From the NCBI GenBank assembly GCA_037176885.1, contig JAWWNJ010000040.1, positions 496,001-560,000 of the forward strand: a stretch of DNA of 64,000 nucleotides, in the 5' to 3' direction. The translations under genes were made by a program, and so were the position numbers. The notes beneath the pieces were generated by a model, which was not told the origin of the DNA, did not search any database, and saw only the letters and a program-made list of their open reading frames with translations. Origin of the DNA: Favolaschia claudopus. Its lineage: Eukaryota > Basidiomycota > Agaricomycetes > Agaricales > Mycenaceae. Shown piece after piece: positions 34,176 through 45,823 of this stretch (its first letter is position 1; each line of letters opens with the position of its first letter).

Positions 34176-34576
34176 CTACCCCCCATCAGCGCCCAGACTT
34201 TCTATAGATCCTTGAGAACGACTATCTTGGCAGAAAGTCTGAGTAGCGAGACTACATTCCACAGGGCCAGAACATTGAGAGGTGCCGCCGTGAGGATGAT
34301 CCGCCAAGGGCTTCGCACATACTCCACAAGATGGCTTCTTGACATTGCATTGAGCCTTAGTGTGTCCGTATTTGTGACATCCCCAGCACTGGGACATGCG
34401 GAGATGAGGGAAGCCGCGGGCGACGGTGGGACTAGTGGAACACAGGATGATGCGGCCGCGTGAGAGAGCAAGATCAACCTTTTCTTGTGACTGGAGAAGG
34501 AAGTACTCGTTATGGACAGAAGTGATGGACGGTGGGCTTTTGGACGATTCTCGGCCATTGAGTATGCGTTTTGCAT
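34176..34576 (-). pseudogene. LINE ORF1 (Gag-like) fragment with zinc knuckle
   Basis: A minus-strand frame includes EYFLLQSQEKVDLALSRGRI followed by RGFPHLRMSQCWGCHKYGHT. The segment CWGCHKYGHTKAQC is a canonical C-x2-C-x4-H-x4-C knuckle, followed by a second Cys/His cluster CGVCAKPLADHPH. Tandem knuckles after an RGxxIL..xAR..H region are typical of the nucleic-acid-binding ORF1 of fungal LINEs. The frame breaks upstream and stops at 34176 with no ORF2 next to it, so this is an isolated fragment. It lies on the opposite strand to the LINE at 37 kb. Confidence 0.55.
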
Positions 34577-35614
34577 GATTTGAAGTGCTGGAGGGATTTG
34601 AGAGGACCAGACACGTATTTCTGGCCCATCACTTTCATCAAAATCTATTGATGTATTGCCAAATTAGGCAACATTCTGAAAATGCGATTTTTCAGCTTGC
34701 ACAGCGGATGCAGGTGGGAAAAAGGAAACCGCCTAGATTGTAGCCCTAGTAGCACTAATTAATATACCAAGTTGGTTGAGGGTGAAATTTGTAGTGGTTG
34801 GTGAGTTCTGAGGGCTCCAGATAGGTCACACTTCAGCGAGCTGGTCTCACCAGGAAAGCTCTTCAGACAATTGCAGTCCCGCGCAATGAGGACCATAGGG
34901 ACGACTACTGTGACTGTATTCGCAATCCGGAGATGTTTTCGGGGACCGGGATGGAAGTAGTTGCCATACTGTAGTATTTCGGTCAATTCTCCTGGCTTGT
35001 GACCCGTGACACATGGAAACGAAAAACGGGATTCTTAAATCGTCCGGACCGTGACACGAAAAAATATTCGTAAATCTCCAGAGACCAGCAGGCAACTTCC
35101 TTAGCATTCTTAGGGCGATCCAGCGCATTCTCAACCCAACCAAGTCCTTGAGACCTAATTTTCCGAAGTTGAACAAAATCTCATTACTTGGTATGGATTT
35201 ACCTGCAGAAAGGGGGCAATGAAAGTGTAGAGCAAGTGAAAAAATCTCAGCGAGGGTTCAAACATCAGAGAAGGGGCAGGAACGCTGTCTGAGGAGAAAG
35301 AAATAGAGGCATCTTGATCCGTTACCACCACCATCTCCCCGTTTCCCACGCCTAACCAGCGGCGGGGGGCACCGAGGCGGCGTTGGTGATGAGCCAGGGT
35401 GGGCGTGAGCCAGGGGTTGCACCCAAGGGTGACCTCCACACCCGCGCTGTCCACGAGCAGCACCGCCGACGAGCGGATTGAGGCCGATGAGCCCCTTTAT
35501 GAGCCTACCAGGCTGCACCGACAAGTGCACTGTTTTTTTCGACGACATGATGCTTTCTGCGGTTCTACACAACATATGAAGACAAGGTTCGTTCTTCTAC
35601 ACTCCCACCTCCCT
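34577..35614. other. No gene; dispersed repeat fragments
   Basis: ACTGTAGTATTTCGGTCAAT at about 34970 recurs in reverse complement at about 46015-46035, and GTGACACG/GTGACCCGTGACAC words surround both, so these are pieces of one repeat family. A TGATCCGTTACCACCACC piece near 35314 matches one near 25520. No gene is supported. Confidence 0.4.
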
Positions 35615-36356
35615 ACTATATTGCCCAATGGGTCAGAATTCTCCCAATGGGTCGGAATCGGCGGTTTCCTGCTCGTCCCCTTTACTTTTTGCCCCCGGTA
35701 TCCTCCGGGATGTATTCTAGTACTAGTAATATACAATTCTACCAAAGCATTAAATTATCTGAGAGGAGGAAGGAATTGAAAAACGGTTCCCGGGCATCAA
35801 ACTCAGTGATCCCGCGACGACTTCCTGACTTCTGACCTCTTTCTTCACTGATTTCACCCAGGAAATTTGGAGACGCAATCTATCGCATATAAAGGCCGCC
35901 AGGCATGCTCAGAATTTTTTACCGGTACTTCGTCGTTGCGTGCTGGACCGGAGGGTTTGGGAGCGTGACAACTTTAAACGCGATTTCACGCTGTGACATT
36001 ATGTGACCCTTCGATTCCCCCCTCCAGCGTGCAACAACGACTGACCGGTAAAACATTCTGAGTGACTCAGAGGCTTTTTACATGATATAGAAGACGCCTC
36101 AAAGTTTCCCGGGACTATTTGGTGGACGGGAAGGTCAGAACTAAGAAAATGGTTCTGGCATCACTGAGTGTGATGCCCCGGCAACCGTTTTTAAATTCCT
36201 TCCTCCTCTCAGATAATTGAATGCTTTGGTAGAATTGTATATTACTAGTACTAGAATACATCCCGGAGGATACCGGGGGCAAAAAGTAAAGGGGACGAGC
36301 AGGAAACCGCCGATTCCGACCCATTGGGAGAATTCTGACCCATTGGGCAATATAGT
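35615..36356. mobile_element. Foldback element, nearly full-length palindrome, 742 bp
   Basis: The left arm starts ACTATATTGCCCAATGGGTC at 35615 and is matched in reverse complement by the right arm ending at 36356. The outer roughly 220 bp of each arm are almost identical (for example TTTGCCCCCGGTATCC and its complement). Pairing continues with more mismatches and gaps toward the centre: GCTCAGAATTTTTTACCGGT near 35907 pairs with ACCGGTAAAACATTCTGAG near 36050. No coding frame or clear target duplication is present. Long arms suggest a foldback or Mutator-like non-autonomous element. Confidence 0.75.
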
Positions 36357-37007
36357 ATCCTCCTCATCCCCGTCGTCCCCCGCTACCGCGCTGCCTGTTT
36401 GTCGTGTCTCTGTCTGTTGCTGCGGATGACGTAATCAATGACTCCGCGCTCCACTCGGTCCCGACGCCGACCTCTCAAATTTTCTTGCTTCGAGTCCGAC
36501 GGCTTCGCTTGCACCTTATCAACGGTTCTAGTTTCGTCGCTGTGCTTTGCCTCTGCTATCATGATTCTCGCACCGATCATCTTTGCCTGTAGCCGAGTCC
36601 TGATTTTCAACGCATGCAAAAACCCATATGAATATCGCCCTCAAATCCAGCCTGCAACCTCGGCCCTACTATCGGATCGTATCATCCAGCTCGCCGCTGT
36701 TTTACGGAGACGTCCTATCCAGTTACGATAAATTCGATTTCTATGTACGCAAGCAGTCTTGGCTTTCTTGTTTCCAGCGCACAAATCGATGCCACGGCCA
36801 TCCTCGTAACCTACGCCTACTCGATTTCAGCTCTAGCTAGACACCAGTTCTATATGGTTTTCGCTCATTGAATTTACTTGCGGACTTCTGAATGCATGCA
36901 CTTATTTGGTTCCAATACACTCCGCTTTTACTCCATTTCTAAGTCTTGGGACGGCGGTCCTTAATCGTACCTCAACATGAACCACAACACAAATGACATA
37001 CGACTGA
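36357..37007 (+). other. Region upstream of LINE ORF2, possible 5' part
   Basis: A plus-strand frame of 97 codons starts at the ATG at 36438 (MTPRSTRSRRRPLKFSCFES) and an ATG at 36976 opens NHNTNDIRLSTEDSWNTGGF. Neither shows a zinc knuckle. This may be the LINE's 5' untranslated region or the remains of its ORF1; its true 5' end was not identified. Confidence 0.3.
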
Positions 37008-37785
37008 GTACCGAGGACTCCTGGAACACGGGAGGGTTTCGGGGACGTGGTACAGCCCTCTCGTCAGTGCCTGCCGGCTGCGAGTTCAGAGAGCGAAATC
37101 AGCAGGAGTCGAGGTGATTTGGGGCCTAGCCCCGACTATCCTTCACGCGGCCCCTTCTGTAGCAGTTCGTCTGCTCTGGCTGTTACAGTGACGGGCGAAG
37201 AGCAGAGCCCTCGTCCCTCTTCGGTTGCAACAGTTATTCTGGAGAATGACTCACCGTGGCTACTTCCCATAGCTTCGGGGATTCAAGACCCGGGATTTCA
37301 GTTCAACAATGATACTGATAATGTTTTGAACACTCTGCGGGTGAATGGAGAGGGACTATCGAGCTCCCGCACTACTGATACAAACGGAATACAGCCTATA
37401 GCTGCAGATCGGCCAATCCAACCGAACGACTTACAACTAAACCAAACACAAGCGTCACTTGAACACAATACACAGCGACTTGACATGCTTACCCCAGGTG
37501 ACGAAGCCGAGCACTGGGAAGAAATGAACCGAGCAATACGCAGGGCAAACAAGCCTCCAGATCCACCCTGTACAAACAAACACACTAGGTCGAACTTGAA
37601 CATCTCATCGCTCAACATGAACGGCCGTGACACAAATAAATCTATGCTCAGATCCGACCACAAATTCAACTATGTCAAACAAACGATTGACGACAATGGT
37701 ATTGGGGTTCTGGGATTACAGGAAAGTCACCTTGATGATGTCGGGGTTACTCAATTCAACAACATATTCCACCGTTGGTTCAAAC

Positions 37786-38288
37786 CAAGGGGGTGTCGGG
37801 ATTAAAATTTCGTACCATGGGTTGGAGGGGGGGGGGTCTCCAGAAGGTCCTTAAAAAATTTCTTGTGTCTAGTACTCATAAGCTTCCCAAGGCTCATAAA
37901 CCAGTTGTAAATTGGTTTAAACTTGTCCAAGGGTAAATTTCCGTCTCATGAACCCATCTGACTGTCAAAGCGGCAATAATGTTCCGGATTTGGACAGTTT
38001 TCGCACGCTAAATAAGCGGCGCAAAATTCAACGATTATTTTGCTTGGCCACGAAATTAAGTTCTAGAATTGTGTCTAGCAAATAAACTCTCAAACGCACG
38101 AACAGATATAAAAAATGGTGGGTTTCGGAAATTACCGAGGTGGGTGTGTTGACCGGCAACACGGCAGCCTGACAATGGTGGGAATATATTACCCTATATA
38201 GGAGGGGAGGGGGGGAGGGGGGGTCTGGCTGAGGGCTTAAAAAATAAGTCGACCCGATATCCGAGTTTCGAATCCCGACACCCCCTTG
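37786..38288. mobile_element. hAT-type MITE (CAAGGG ends) in LINE, 503 bp
   Basis: The 8-bp duplication GTTCAAAC lies at 37778-37785 and 38289-38296. Ends are CAAGGGGGTGTCGGGATT and its exact complement. Both subterminal regions contain G-rich or C-rich runs (GGGGGGGG near 37830, GGAGGGGGGGAGGGG near 38205). It is non-coding. It interrupts the LINE endonuclease just before AGVSFILNKK. Confidence 0.85.
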
Positions 38289-38505
38289 GTTCAAACTACT
38301 CAACTCGCCTCATCCGTCGAAACCAACGTCGACGGCGGGTGTCTCCTTCATTCTTAACAAGAAGTTCGTTGATACCGAAAATATACGCGAATATAACCTG
38401 GTCCCAGGTCGCGCATTCATGATTGTCATTCCTTGGCATAAAGGAAGATCTCGTAATATTTTGAACGTATATGCGCCTAACTCACCAGATGAACGCAGGA
38501 AGCTA

Positions 38506-38874
38506 CAGTTGCGGCAAAATCAATTTACTTACTAAATAAGGAAATTCTCGTCAATTCGCTCCTTTTGCTCGTTTTTTGCGAGCGGTAAGTTGATAAGAAT
38601 ACTAAGAACTGCTGGCCTGTATTCCTGATGTAGAAAAACTGGCGTCTTTGTATTGGTTTCGCCGGGATAAGCAGCAACTTTGTCTCATAAAGTGCAGCCA
38701 AAAGCAGTGAGAAACATGACGAATCCGGTTGTTTTTTGTGCGTAGACCGGCTCAACTCCAGGAGTAAAGGCCCTTTGTGCCATTTCAGCGTGCCTGTGGT
38801 GGTTTTGCTGTGCGGTAGAGCGGTTTTGATGCAAATTTCCTTATTTGGTAAGTAAATTGATTTTACCGCAACTG
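38506..38874. mobile_element. Tc1/mariner-type MITE in LINE, 369 bp
   Basis: TA at 38504-38505 and 38875-38876 flanks inverted repeats of about 40 bp starting CAGTTGCGGCAAAATCAATT. The ends differ at only a few positions. The interior is non-coding. It interrupts the LINE endonuclease between the NVYAPN and GDWNF motifs, in phase, so that excision restores the frame. Confidence 0.8.
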
Positions 38875-38876
38875 TA

Positions 38877-41275
38877 TGGGACGTCCTTTGGATTCTGTGG
38901 CTCAACGACCCGCACTTACCGCTCCCAACCGAAGGGGTCGGGGATTGGAACTTTACTGAACACTCAATGGATCGGACCTCGGGTGCGTCCGATCCAGTAC
39001 CGTCAAGCTTTTCGCGCTTGATGTCATTATTTCAGTTCCAAGATGGATGGCGCTTAACCTTCCCGGACACCAGAGACTACACATGTAGGCAGCTTCGTAC
39101 AGATGAAACTGGTGCCGTGCATATTTCTTACTCACGAATTGATAGAGTCTACGTGCCGAGTACCCACCTCGACGAATACCGGGACTGGTCGATTAAACAT
39201 TGTGCGGTTGCATCTGATCACAGATTAATTTCGGTGGAAGTCATCTCGAGAACTAACGAGAAACCAGGGCCAGGAAGATGGAGCATGCCTCTTTATCTGG
39301 TGAAGACTCCCAAATTCATGAAACGGGTGCATGAATTGAACAAAAAATTGGAGGAAGATTACGAAGTGATCAACAATGGAGGGCGACGACCAGATTTCAA
39401 TGAACAAACCATCTGGTTCAAATATAAAACAGACGTTTCTGAGTTCGGAAGACACTGCTCCCGTTTCCTCAACGAACACATCAAGGAGATTAGAACATGG
39501 GAAGTTAAGCTGCGCATGGTCATCCACGATGAATATTTATCACTAGAGGACCGTTTCTTGGCTATCCGAGCTATCGAAGATAAAATTGATACATGCTTGA
39601 GAGAAGAGGCTGATCGGAAGAAAGGTATTGCTGAAGCTCGATATGATGTTGAAGGGGAGACTTTGAAGACCAAATTATGGACAAGTTCAGCCAAGGGCTA
39701 CACTTTGAAGGAGTCAATCGATGAGTTCCGGACAGACCAGGAGTTCATACACGATAACGTCGATGGCCAGCGTTTTGAAACACGACCCCGAGAAATGGCG
39801 AAAATGGCGGGAAAATGCCACGACAGGATTCAGACGCGCGACAGTCCAGAGGAATACAGCAGGGTACTTGCCACAGAAATTGTCCTTGAAAAATGTGACG
39901 CCCACCTTTCACTCGATGAGTATAACAAATTAGATAAAGTCTTGACCGAAGATGAAATTCGAGAGGCACTGAGGCTCTCGAAAAATGGCAAGGCTCCGGG
40001 CCTTGACGGGATCCCGTACGAATTCTTCAGGCATTTAGATCTACTGTACTTACAATCACAGAAATCTGATCAAGAGCTATTCAACATCGTTGGTTTTCTA
40101 GCCAAGGTGTATGCCGATATTGAATCACACGGAATAGTGGAAGGAACAAAATTTAACGCAGGCTGGCTGTGCCCGTTCTACAAAAAGGGTGACAAGAGCC
40201 TCGTCTCGAACTACCGACCCATCACCCTATTAAACACAGACTATAAGTTGATGACAAAGGCCCACTCGTTACGATTGATGCGAGTCGCACCATCACTGGT
40301 ACATCCAGATCAAGCCGGATTCATGAAAGGGCGCAAAATCGAAGATCAAGTAAAGCTCTCCAAGTTCCTGCTCAACTACGCAGAGGCAGCCGAAGAGGAA
40401 GGAGTAGTCATTGCGTTAGACCAAGAAAAGGCATACGACAGAATAAACCCTTCTTACCTACTGCGAGTCCTGCAACATATGCGTTTCCCTCCGCGGTTTT
40501 GCAAGTTGATCAAGAATTTGTATACGAACGCTGAAACTGTAGTAATAGTCAACGGGATGCTCAGTGATCCATACCTCGTTATTCGTGGCGTCCGCCAGGG
40601 CGACCCACTTTCTTGTTTACTTTTCAATCTCGCCATAGAACCACTAGCGTGTCTCATTCGAGATTCTGACTTAGAGGGCATCAACATTCCTGGACACAAC
40701 TCTGACCAAAGGTTGGTTGTCTCGCTCTTCGCAGACGATACAACGATTTATTTAACCTCCTCCGACTCACTCGATGATCTGTGGAAAATATTGGATCTGT
40801 GGTGCGCGGTTTCAACCGCAAAGTTCAACGAACACAAGACTGTGATTCTGCCGTTCGGAAGTCTAGAATATCGAGCGGCAGCTCTACGTGATAGAAGAAC
40901 GAATGTAAGTTCAAAAGTTGGGAGTATCGCAACTCAAATCCGAATTGTACCCGATGGCGAAACATGCCGCATGCTGGGCGCATGGATAGGAAACAAAGTG
41001 ACTTCCATGACTCCATGGCCATCGGTTGTTGAGAAAATGAAATGCGACCTTCGTCGCTGGAGTGCCATGAAGCCTGGATTGGAAGGAAAACGACATATAA
41101 TCAACATGGTAATCGGTGTCAGAACCCAATATCTAACCCGTGTTCAAGGCATGCCAAAGGAAATTGAACTCAGTCTGATTAAATTAGAACACGAATTTAT
41201 GTGGGATGGTAAACGGGCCCGAGTCGGCCACGAAACGATGATTCTAGACCTTTTGGATGGTGGAAAGCAAATTTT
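38877..41275 (+). pseudogene. LINE ORF2 reverse transcriptase domain
   Basis: Continuous frame carrying the RT core: GKAPGLDGIPYEFFR, LCPFYKKGDKSLVSNYRPIT, QAGFMKGRKIEDQ, motif A ALDQEKAYDRI, motif B VRQGDPLSCLLFNLAIEPL, motif C FADDTTIYL near 40730, and a downstream region with MLGAWIGNK. Catalytic aspartates in A and C are present. The enzyme would copy LINE RNA at a nicked target. The frame is cut at 41275 within GGKQI by a 2.29-kb element and resumes in the same frame at 43566 (LDIPLRNGAIDLLNLQTYL). No stop occurs within this block. Confidence 0.9.
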
Positions 41276-43565
41276 CATCAGGAAAAACTGAATTCGCGCC
41301 AGAGTCCCCCATAGACAGCCAGAGTGCCCCAGAGAGGCCAAAGTCGTCAAAGTGGAAGGCCTACTTTGAAAGAAACGTACAGGGGTGGTCGCAAATCCAT
41401 AGTACCCCATAGTCGGTCAAAGTAGATCAAAGTAGATGAAAGTGGTCGAGAGTTACAAAGCACTCAAAGTTGTCCAGAGTACACACAAAATAAATTGCAA
41501 AATCGGTATATTGAGCTAATGAAAAACAGTTTGGATGATACATGAATGTACACGAACAATCCGGGGCTGCGGTGAGTAATCACGATCGTCCGAATGGAAG
41601 TTGAATCCGTCGCCAGATTTGCCAGGTAGTGAACATGAGCCAGTTGCATTAGTCGGCGGGCGAGAATCTTGACCATCGCGTTGCCGTGACTCATCAGAGA
41701 AGAGGTCCAGATATTCAGAGAAAGTTTCTTGACGACCGATAATATTGAACGCGAAGTCGGCACAAGTGAATTGAGCTGCTTGATGTTCCAGAACTCGGAC
41801 TACCGAGCGCTTGAGGTTAGGCGGAATAAGTTCTTGATGTACTACGGTTCGAATAGCCTTAGCCACGACTTACGAGTAGGTAGGCCAGTTCGAGTTTGAG
41901 CATTGGGTTTGAAGGTTCGAGGAAGATAACGGAACGGAACGATGACTTGAGGATCATGTTTGGCAATTGATTGGTCGACTTTGATCACGATTTGAAGACG
42001 GACGAACAGTGGTATCGGAGTTGGAGTGAGGTGTCGTGTATACAGTCACGAGATTTAGCGATTGCTTTCCCGGAGAGCGAAGAACGGGGCCGGCGAGGGA
42101 AATTGGAGCTATCGTCCGCTGCGTGATTATATTGAACGGTGCGGAGGGTCGGGCTCGTTGAGAGAAGTGAAAGTCCGATTTATTGATGGCCGGTGTATCG
42201 GGAGCGAATGATTAGTGAGCTATCATGAGATACTTATGCGCGAGTTGCAGGGGAGAGGCACAGCGGAGAACATTGGTGGAGGAGTGAAGTGCAAGGAGAG
42301 GAGAGGAGATGCTAAAAAGCAGACGACAGACAGTACATGGCACCCAGCAGGAGCACCGACACCACAGACGTGAGACCATCGCGCTCGCGCAATCCGACGT
42401 GAATGCCCATTGCCCAAGCTTTGAGTGGCCGTCGTTGAGAGCGACCTGAACCTCTAAGCGCTGTGACTCGAAACCTTCGAAGACGTTGCATGATGGCGCC
42501 GGCTTGGAGGATGGCGGGACGTAAGAGCCCATCTGAAATGTACGGAGGCGGAGGCAGACCGTTGAGGCAGAGGCGGAACGTGGTGAAAGGGAAGGAAGAA
42601 TTTCAAGAAATCGTACGATGTTTGTTGTCAAAACAAACCAAATCCCACGCACACGTGCATTCGGACTTAGTCTTCGATTCGGATTTTCCGCTCATTCTCC
42701 GAGTCTCGATTGACCAAACCATCGACCACTTATATTCCGCTCGCCCACTGCTTTGTGTTCCCGGAAAAGGCTCTCTCGTCTTGCTGTTGGTCTCGTTCCA
42801 GAGACCCCGGCACTATGCGCACTTCAATCGGCTTTCGGCGACATCATCGCCGTGTCATGGAGCTGGTTTCGCAAAACCTTGACGCTTTGAAGTTTGGATT
42901 GGCCATTTAGCATCCCGGAATGACAATGCTCTGAAGGTCTGGAGGCTGGTGATATTGTAAGAGTCCTCAAACTCAAGTTGGCACCCGAAAAGTGTACAAA
43001 ACCGGAGGTCCAACTCAGTACAGCATGACGGCAATTATGCCGCATACCCTCGAAGTTGAAGGAGGAGACTGCTATCGTCTATTCACAAGCTCAATACTGC
43101 CAGAATCAGCGACTAACTCCAATTTATCGACACCGACTTTTTCTTGAAATTCTTCGAAACAGAATCGGACGTTATTCAGCATGCCGGAATGCTGGAAATA
43201 CTACTGGAGTCTAACTGTACTTCCCTCTCTGTGTTCTGCACGGCAAGCAGCAAACCTTCTCAATGTCTCCTGTATAATATTTCTTCACTCAAACGTCGAT
43301 GAATGACCATGAATATCTATTTGTCCTCAATTTTATGTGCCGATTCCATCTAATATAACTGTCTGTGCCCGTCTGAATCTCAAGAACCATAAAGCTCGCC
43401 ATAGTAGTTGCACTGAACTTCATAGTACATTATAGTGCTTCATAGACATTCATAGCAGCGACCCAAAGTTCAGAGTGCATCATAGTGCGCCAGAGTGACT
43501 CATAGCGCCTCATAGTTGGCCGTGTTCTATGAGGGTCTATGGCTCAAAACCAGATTTTCCTGATG
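41276..43565. mobile_element. TIR element with CATAGT/CAGAGT repeats, 2,290 bp
   Basis: Ends are CATCAGGAAAAACTG and the complement of CATCAGGAAAATCTG. Dense degenerate hexamers of the type (C/T)A(T/G/A)AGT occur inside both ends (41300-41475 and 43390-43525). No duplicated target is visible: flanks join in frame with zero extra bases. Two minus-strand coding-like blocks lie inside: 41866-41516 (FSEYLDLFSDESRQRDGQDS) and 42531-42212 (MGSYVPPSSKPAPSCNVFEG). They are not recognised and may be captured sequence. No transposase is evident. Confidence 0.7.
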
Positions 43566-44607
43566 CTTAGACATTCCGTTGAGAAATGGGGCCATTGATC
43601 TTCTGAACCTTCAGACATATCTCACTATGGGTGAGAACCGAGCGCGATGGTGCTAGCTGGTTGATTTTTTGATCCAAAACTACGCTGAAAAAAGTTACCT
43701 TAACTTCCGCCGAGGACAGGTCATAAATATCTTCCTCCAAGGAATCCACATTCCGATTTCCTCGAAAACCCAATTACCAGACCAGGTGAAGAGAATGATA
43801 ACTGCGGCGCAAAAATTCAACCTGCGCTTCTCTGCATTATCGATCTCGCCCGAAATTCAACTTCGAATGCCAATATGGAAGCATCCGGCTGTAAATGCTG
43901 TCCTATTCAAAGCAGCTTGTCGAAAAGACGCTGCAACATGCCTACGTTTGAACCACGGAGTCAGATTACTTGACGATCTGATTAAAATTGCGGAGAGAAT
44001 AACAACGGTACCTCGAAAACCGCACCAGATCAACCCATCGGGTGTTAGCCGCAAAAACTGCGGGTGCCCCCCATGCCGTCGGGACCGAATTGAGCTAGGA
44101 TGCAAAGATCCAGGTGCTTGTATTGACACGGCACAGCTGTTGCTAAACAGCGTGAGTCCGAAATGGGACCCTAGAGTACCCCGCGTTGATCTCTGTACTG
44201 AACTTGAACTTTCAGAAACTGAGCGAGACGAAAACGACCAACCATTGGCCTATGATCGAGAATTTACATACGATCCTGATTTCTCCCTCCGTAACGCTAA
44301 TTCTGGCTTCCGGACTTTCGGCGCTGACGAAGAAAGTTTGAGCACTATCGCAGCTAGAAGAAACCTTGTCCAAAATCCGCATGTTGAGCCTGTCTCTGTT
44401 TTCCTCCATTGTCGAGTCCACCATGTTGGTGAATACAAACCAGTTGTTGAAGTCCAGGTTGATGTCCGCAATGATTCAACCTCCGAGTCTGCCCGCGACT
44501 CTTTTGCACTTTCTTTCGACAGGACGGACATACCACTTTCCTATTCAACTGGTCTACTAGGCGGCCTTCTTTACAAGCTGCAAACATCGGATAAATCAAG
44601 CCTATGA
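43566..44607 (+). pseudogene. LINE ORF2 post-RT and RNase H-like part
   Basis: Continues the RT frame: LDIPLRNGAIDLLNLQTYLT, an in-frame TAG at 43654-43656 where a Trp codon is expected, then FLIQNYAEKSYLNFRRGQVI. A Cys cluster NCGCPPC..GCKDPGACI follows, a feature I associate with this LINE group. The stretch VEPVSVFLHCRVHHVGEYKP and STGLLGGLLYKLQTSD aligns by eye with the first strands of RNase H, but the expected TDG Asp reads LHC and the GEL Glu reads GLL. The frame stops at 44607; the coding sense continues in another frame from about 44607, implying a one-base indel. Confidence 0.65.
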
Positions 44608-45660
44608 TATTCTGCTCCATGTCCGATTATCTGCCCCGCGTCTTCGTTAAAGAAAGATCTCATTTCGAAAATAATCTGCTGAACATCGACTCCCCCCTGA
44701 TCAAGGAAGTGTTTGCGGCTCTCAACGAGAGGACTGGCCGTATTAAATTCAAGAAAATCACTAAAGCAACGGCTCCGCCAACCTTCAGCGTGCAACCCAG
44801 TGTACAAATAGAACTTGACACCCAAACGGACATCATGTTCACGAACCCCGGTATACAGCTTCAAGGGGGAACTCAACATTCCTTTACCAAAATCCTTCGC
44901 AACTTACGCCCAAAACCGCACCGCAAATCAGCTTTCATTAATTTGGACCGCATCCGATGCGCCGTAGAAGAAGTATCCGACTACGCTCCCTCCGACGAAC
45001 AGATCTGGAAATCGGTTCGGTCCTCAACACTGCGTCGACTATCAAGAGATTTTTTTGGGAAATGCATCCATGACACCTTTCGAGTTGGTGATTTCTGGTT
45101 GCATCTCCACAGCACTCATCCTATGGGAATATGCAGCCATTGTGGTGTGCCGGAAAATCTTGAGCACATTGCATTAGAGTGTGCCCTGCCTGAACAAAAT
45201 GTAATCTGGAGCCTTGCGCTTCAACTATGGGTGAAGAAATATTCACATTCAAGCTGGCCCAAATTAAACTGGGGGCTTGTTTTAGGGTGTAACTTGGTTA
45301 GATTCAAATCTGCAACTGGTGCCCTTATACCGCACAAAGCCAGATTGTTTGCGATATTAGTCTCCGTCTCCTGGCATCTGATATGAAACCTACGCGTTGA
45401 TCGGGTAATAAAATATCCCGGCAAAGTGCACTCTGAGGCGGAGATTCACAATAAATGGGTGTCCGCCATAAACTCTGCCTTGGATCGCGACCGTATTTTG
45501 ACAGACAGAGCCAAATTCGGCTCCCTTGCATTCAGCAAGAAGATAGTATTATACACCTGGAGTGGGTTACTCATGAATGAGGATTCTTTGCCGGATAATT
45601 GGACTTATAATAGGGGGGTTTTAGTGGGTATACAGCCCAGAAAAATTGGAATTGGTTAAA
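44608..45660 (+). pseudogene. LINE ORF2 C-terminus, zinc-binding RT region
   Basis: Second-frame continuation: PMIFCSMSDYLPRVFVKERS (the usual RNase H SDS Asp appears as SMS), a region with RLSRDFFGKCIHDTFRVGDFW, and the RT zinc-binding motif ICSHCGVPENLEHIALEC at about 45130-45183. A TGA at 45384-45386 interrupts the frame; coding sense resumes in the same frame as NLRVDRVIKYPGKVHSEAEI and ends ..NRGVLVGIQPRKIGIG at 45660, the type of C-terminus I know from related LINEs. Poly(A) follows 163 bp later. Confidence 0.75.
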
Positions 45661-45822
45661 TTCCTTACCGCTGGAGTCCCACACTGGTATAAATCGTGCG
45701 TAAGGCATTTCCTCCCGGACATCTTCCCCGGCATCCTCTGGCATAAAACCCAGTAACCAAAGCGGACGACTCGGAATGCATCTGCGGACTGACAATCGTT
45801 TAGGTTCGAAGACCCAACGCTC

Positions 45823-45823
<1 letters not shown>

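Larger units (their letters stand above)
37008..38966 (+). pseudogene. LINE ORF2 endonuclease domain, split in three
   Basis: Coding blocks 37008-37785, 38297-38505 and 38877-38966 onward join in frame when the two inserts and one duplicate of each are removed. Motifs in order: SSLNMNGRD, GIGVLGLQESHLDD (catalytic Glu), AGVSFILNKKF, RNILNVYAPNSPDE and GDWNFTEHSMDR (Asp/Asn pair). SRIDRVYVP and SDHRLISVEV follow in the RT block. This is the APE-type endonuclease that nicks target DNA to prime reverse transcription. The segment before the domain (37008-37590) is Ser/Pro/Asn-rich with no clear ATG. Confidence 0.8.

Noticed and set aside
36115..36350. Repeated 60-70 codon frames in both arms of the 35.6-36.4 kb palindrome
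   Set aside because: They are the same arm sequence read on opposite strands of an inverted repeat and have no independent support.
42212..42652. 146-codon minus-strand frame as an intact cargo gene
   Set aside because: No domain, splice structure or homology is recognised and it lies inside a TIR element; kept only as a remark there.
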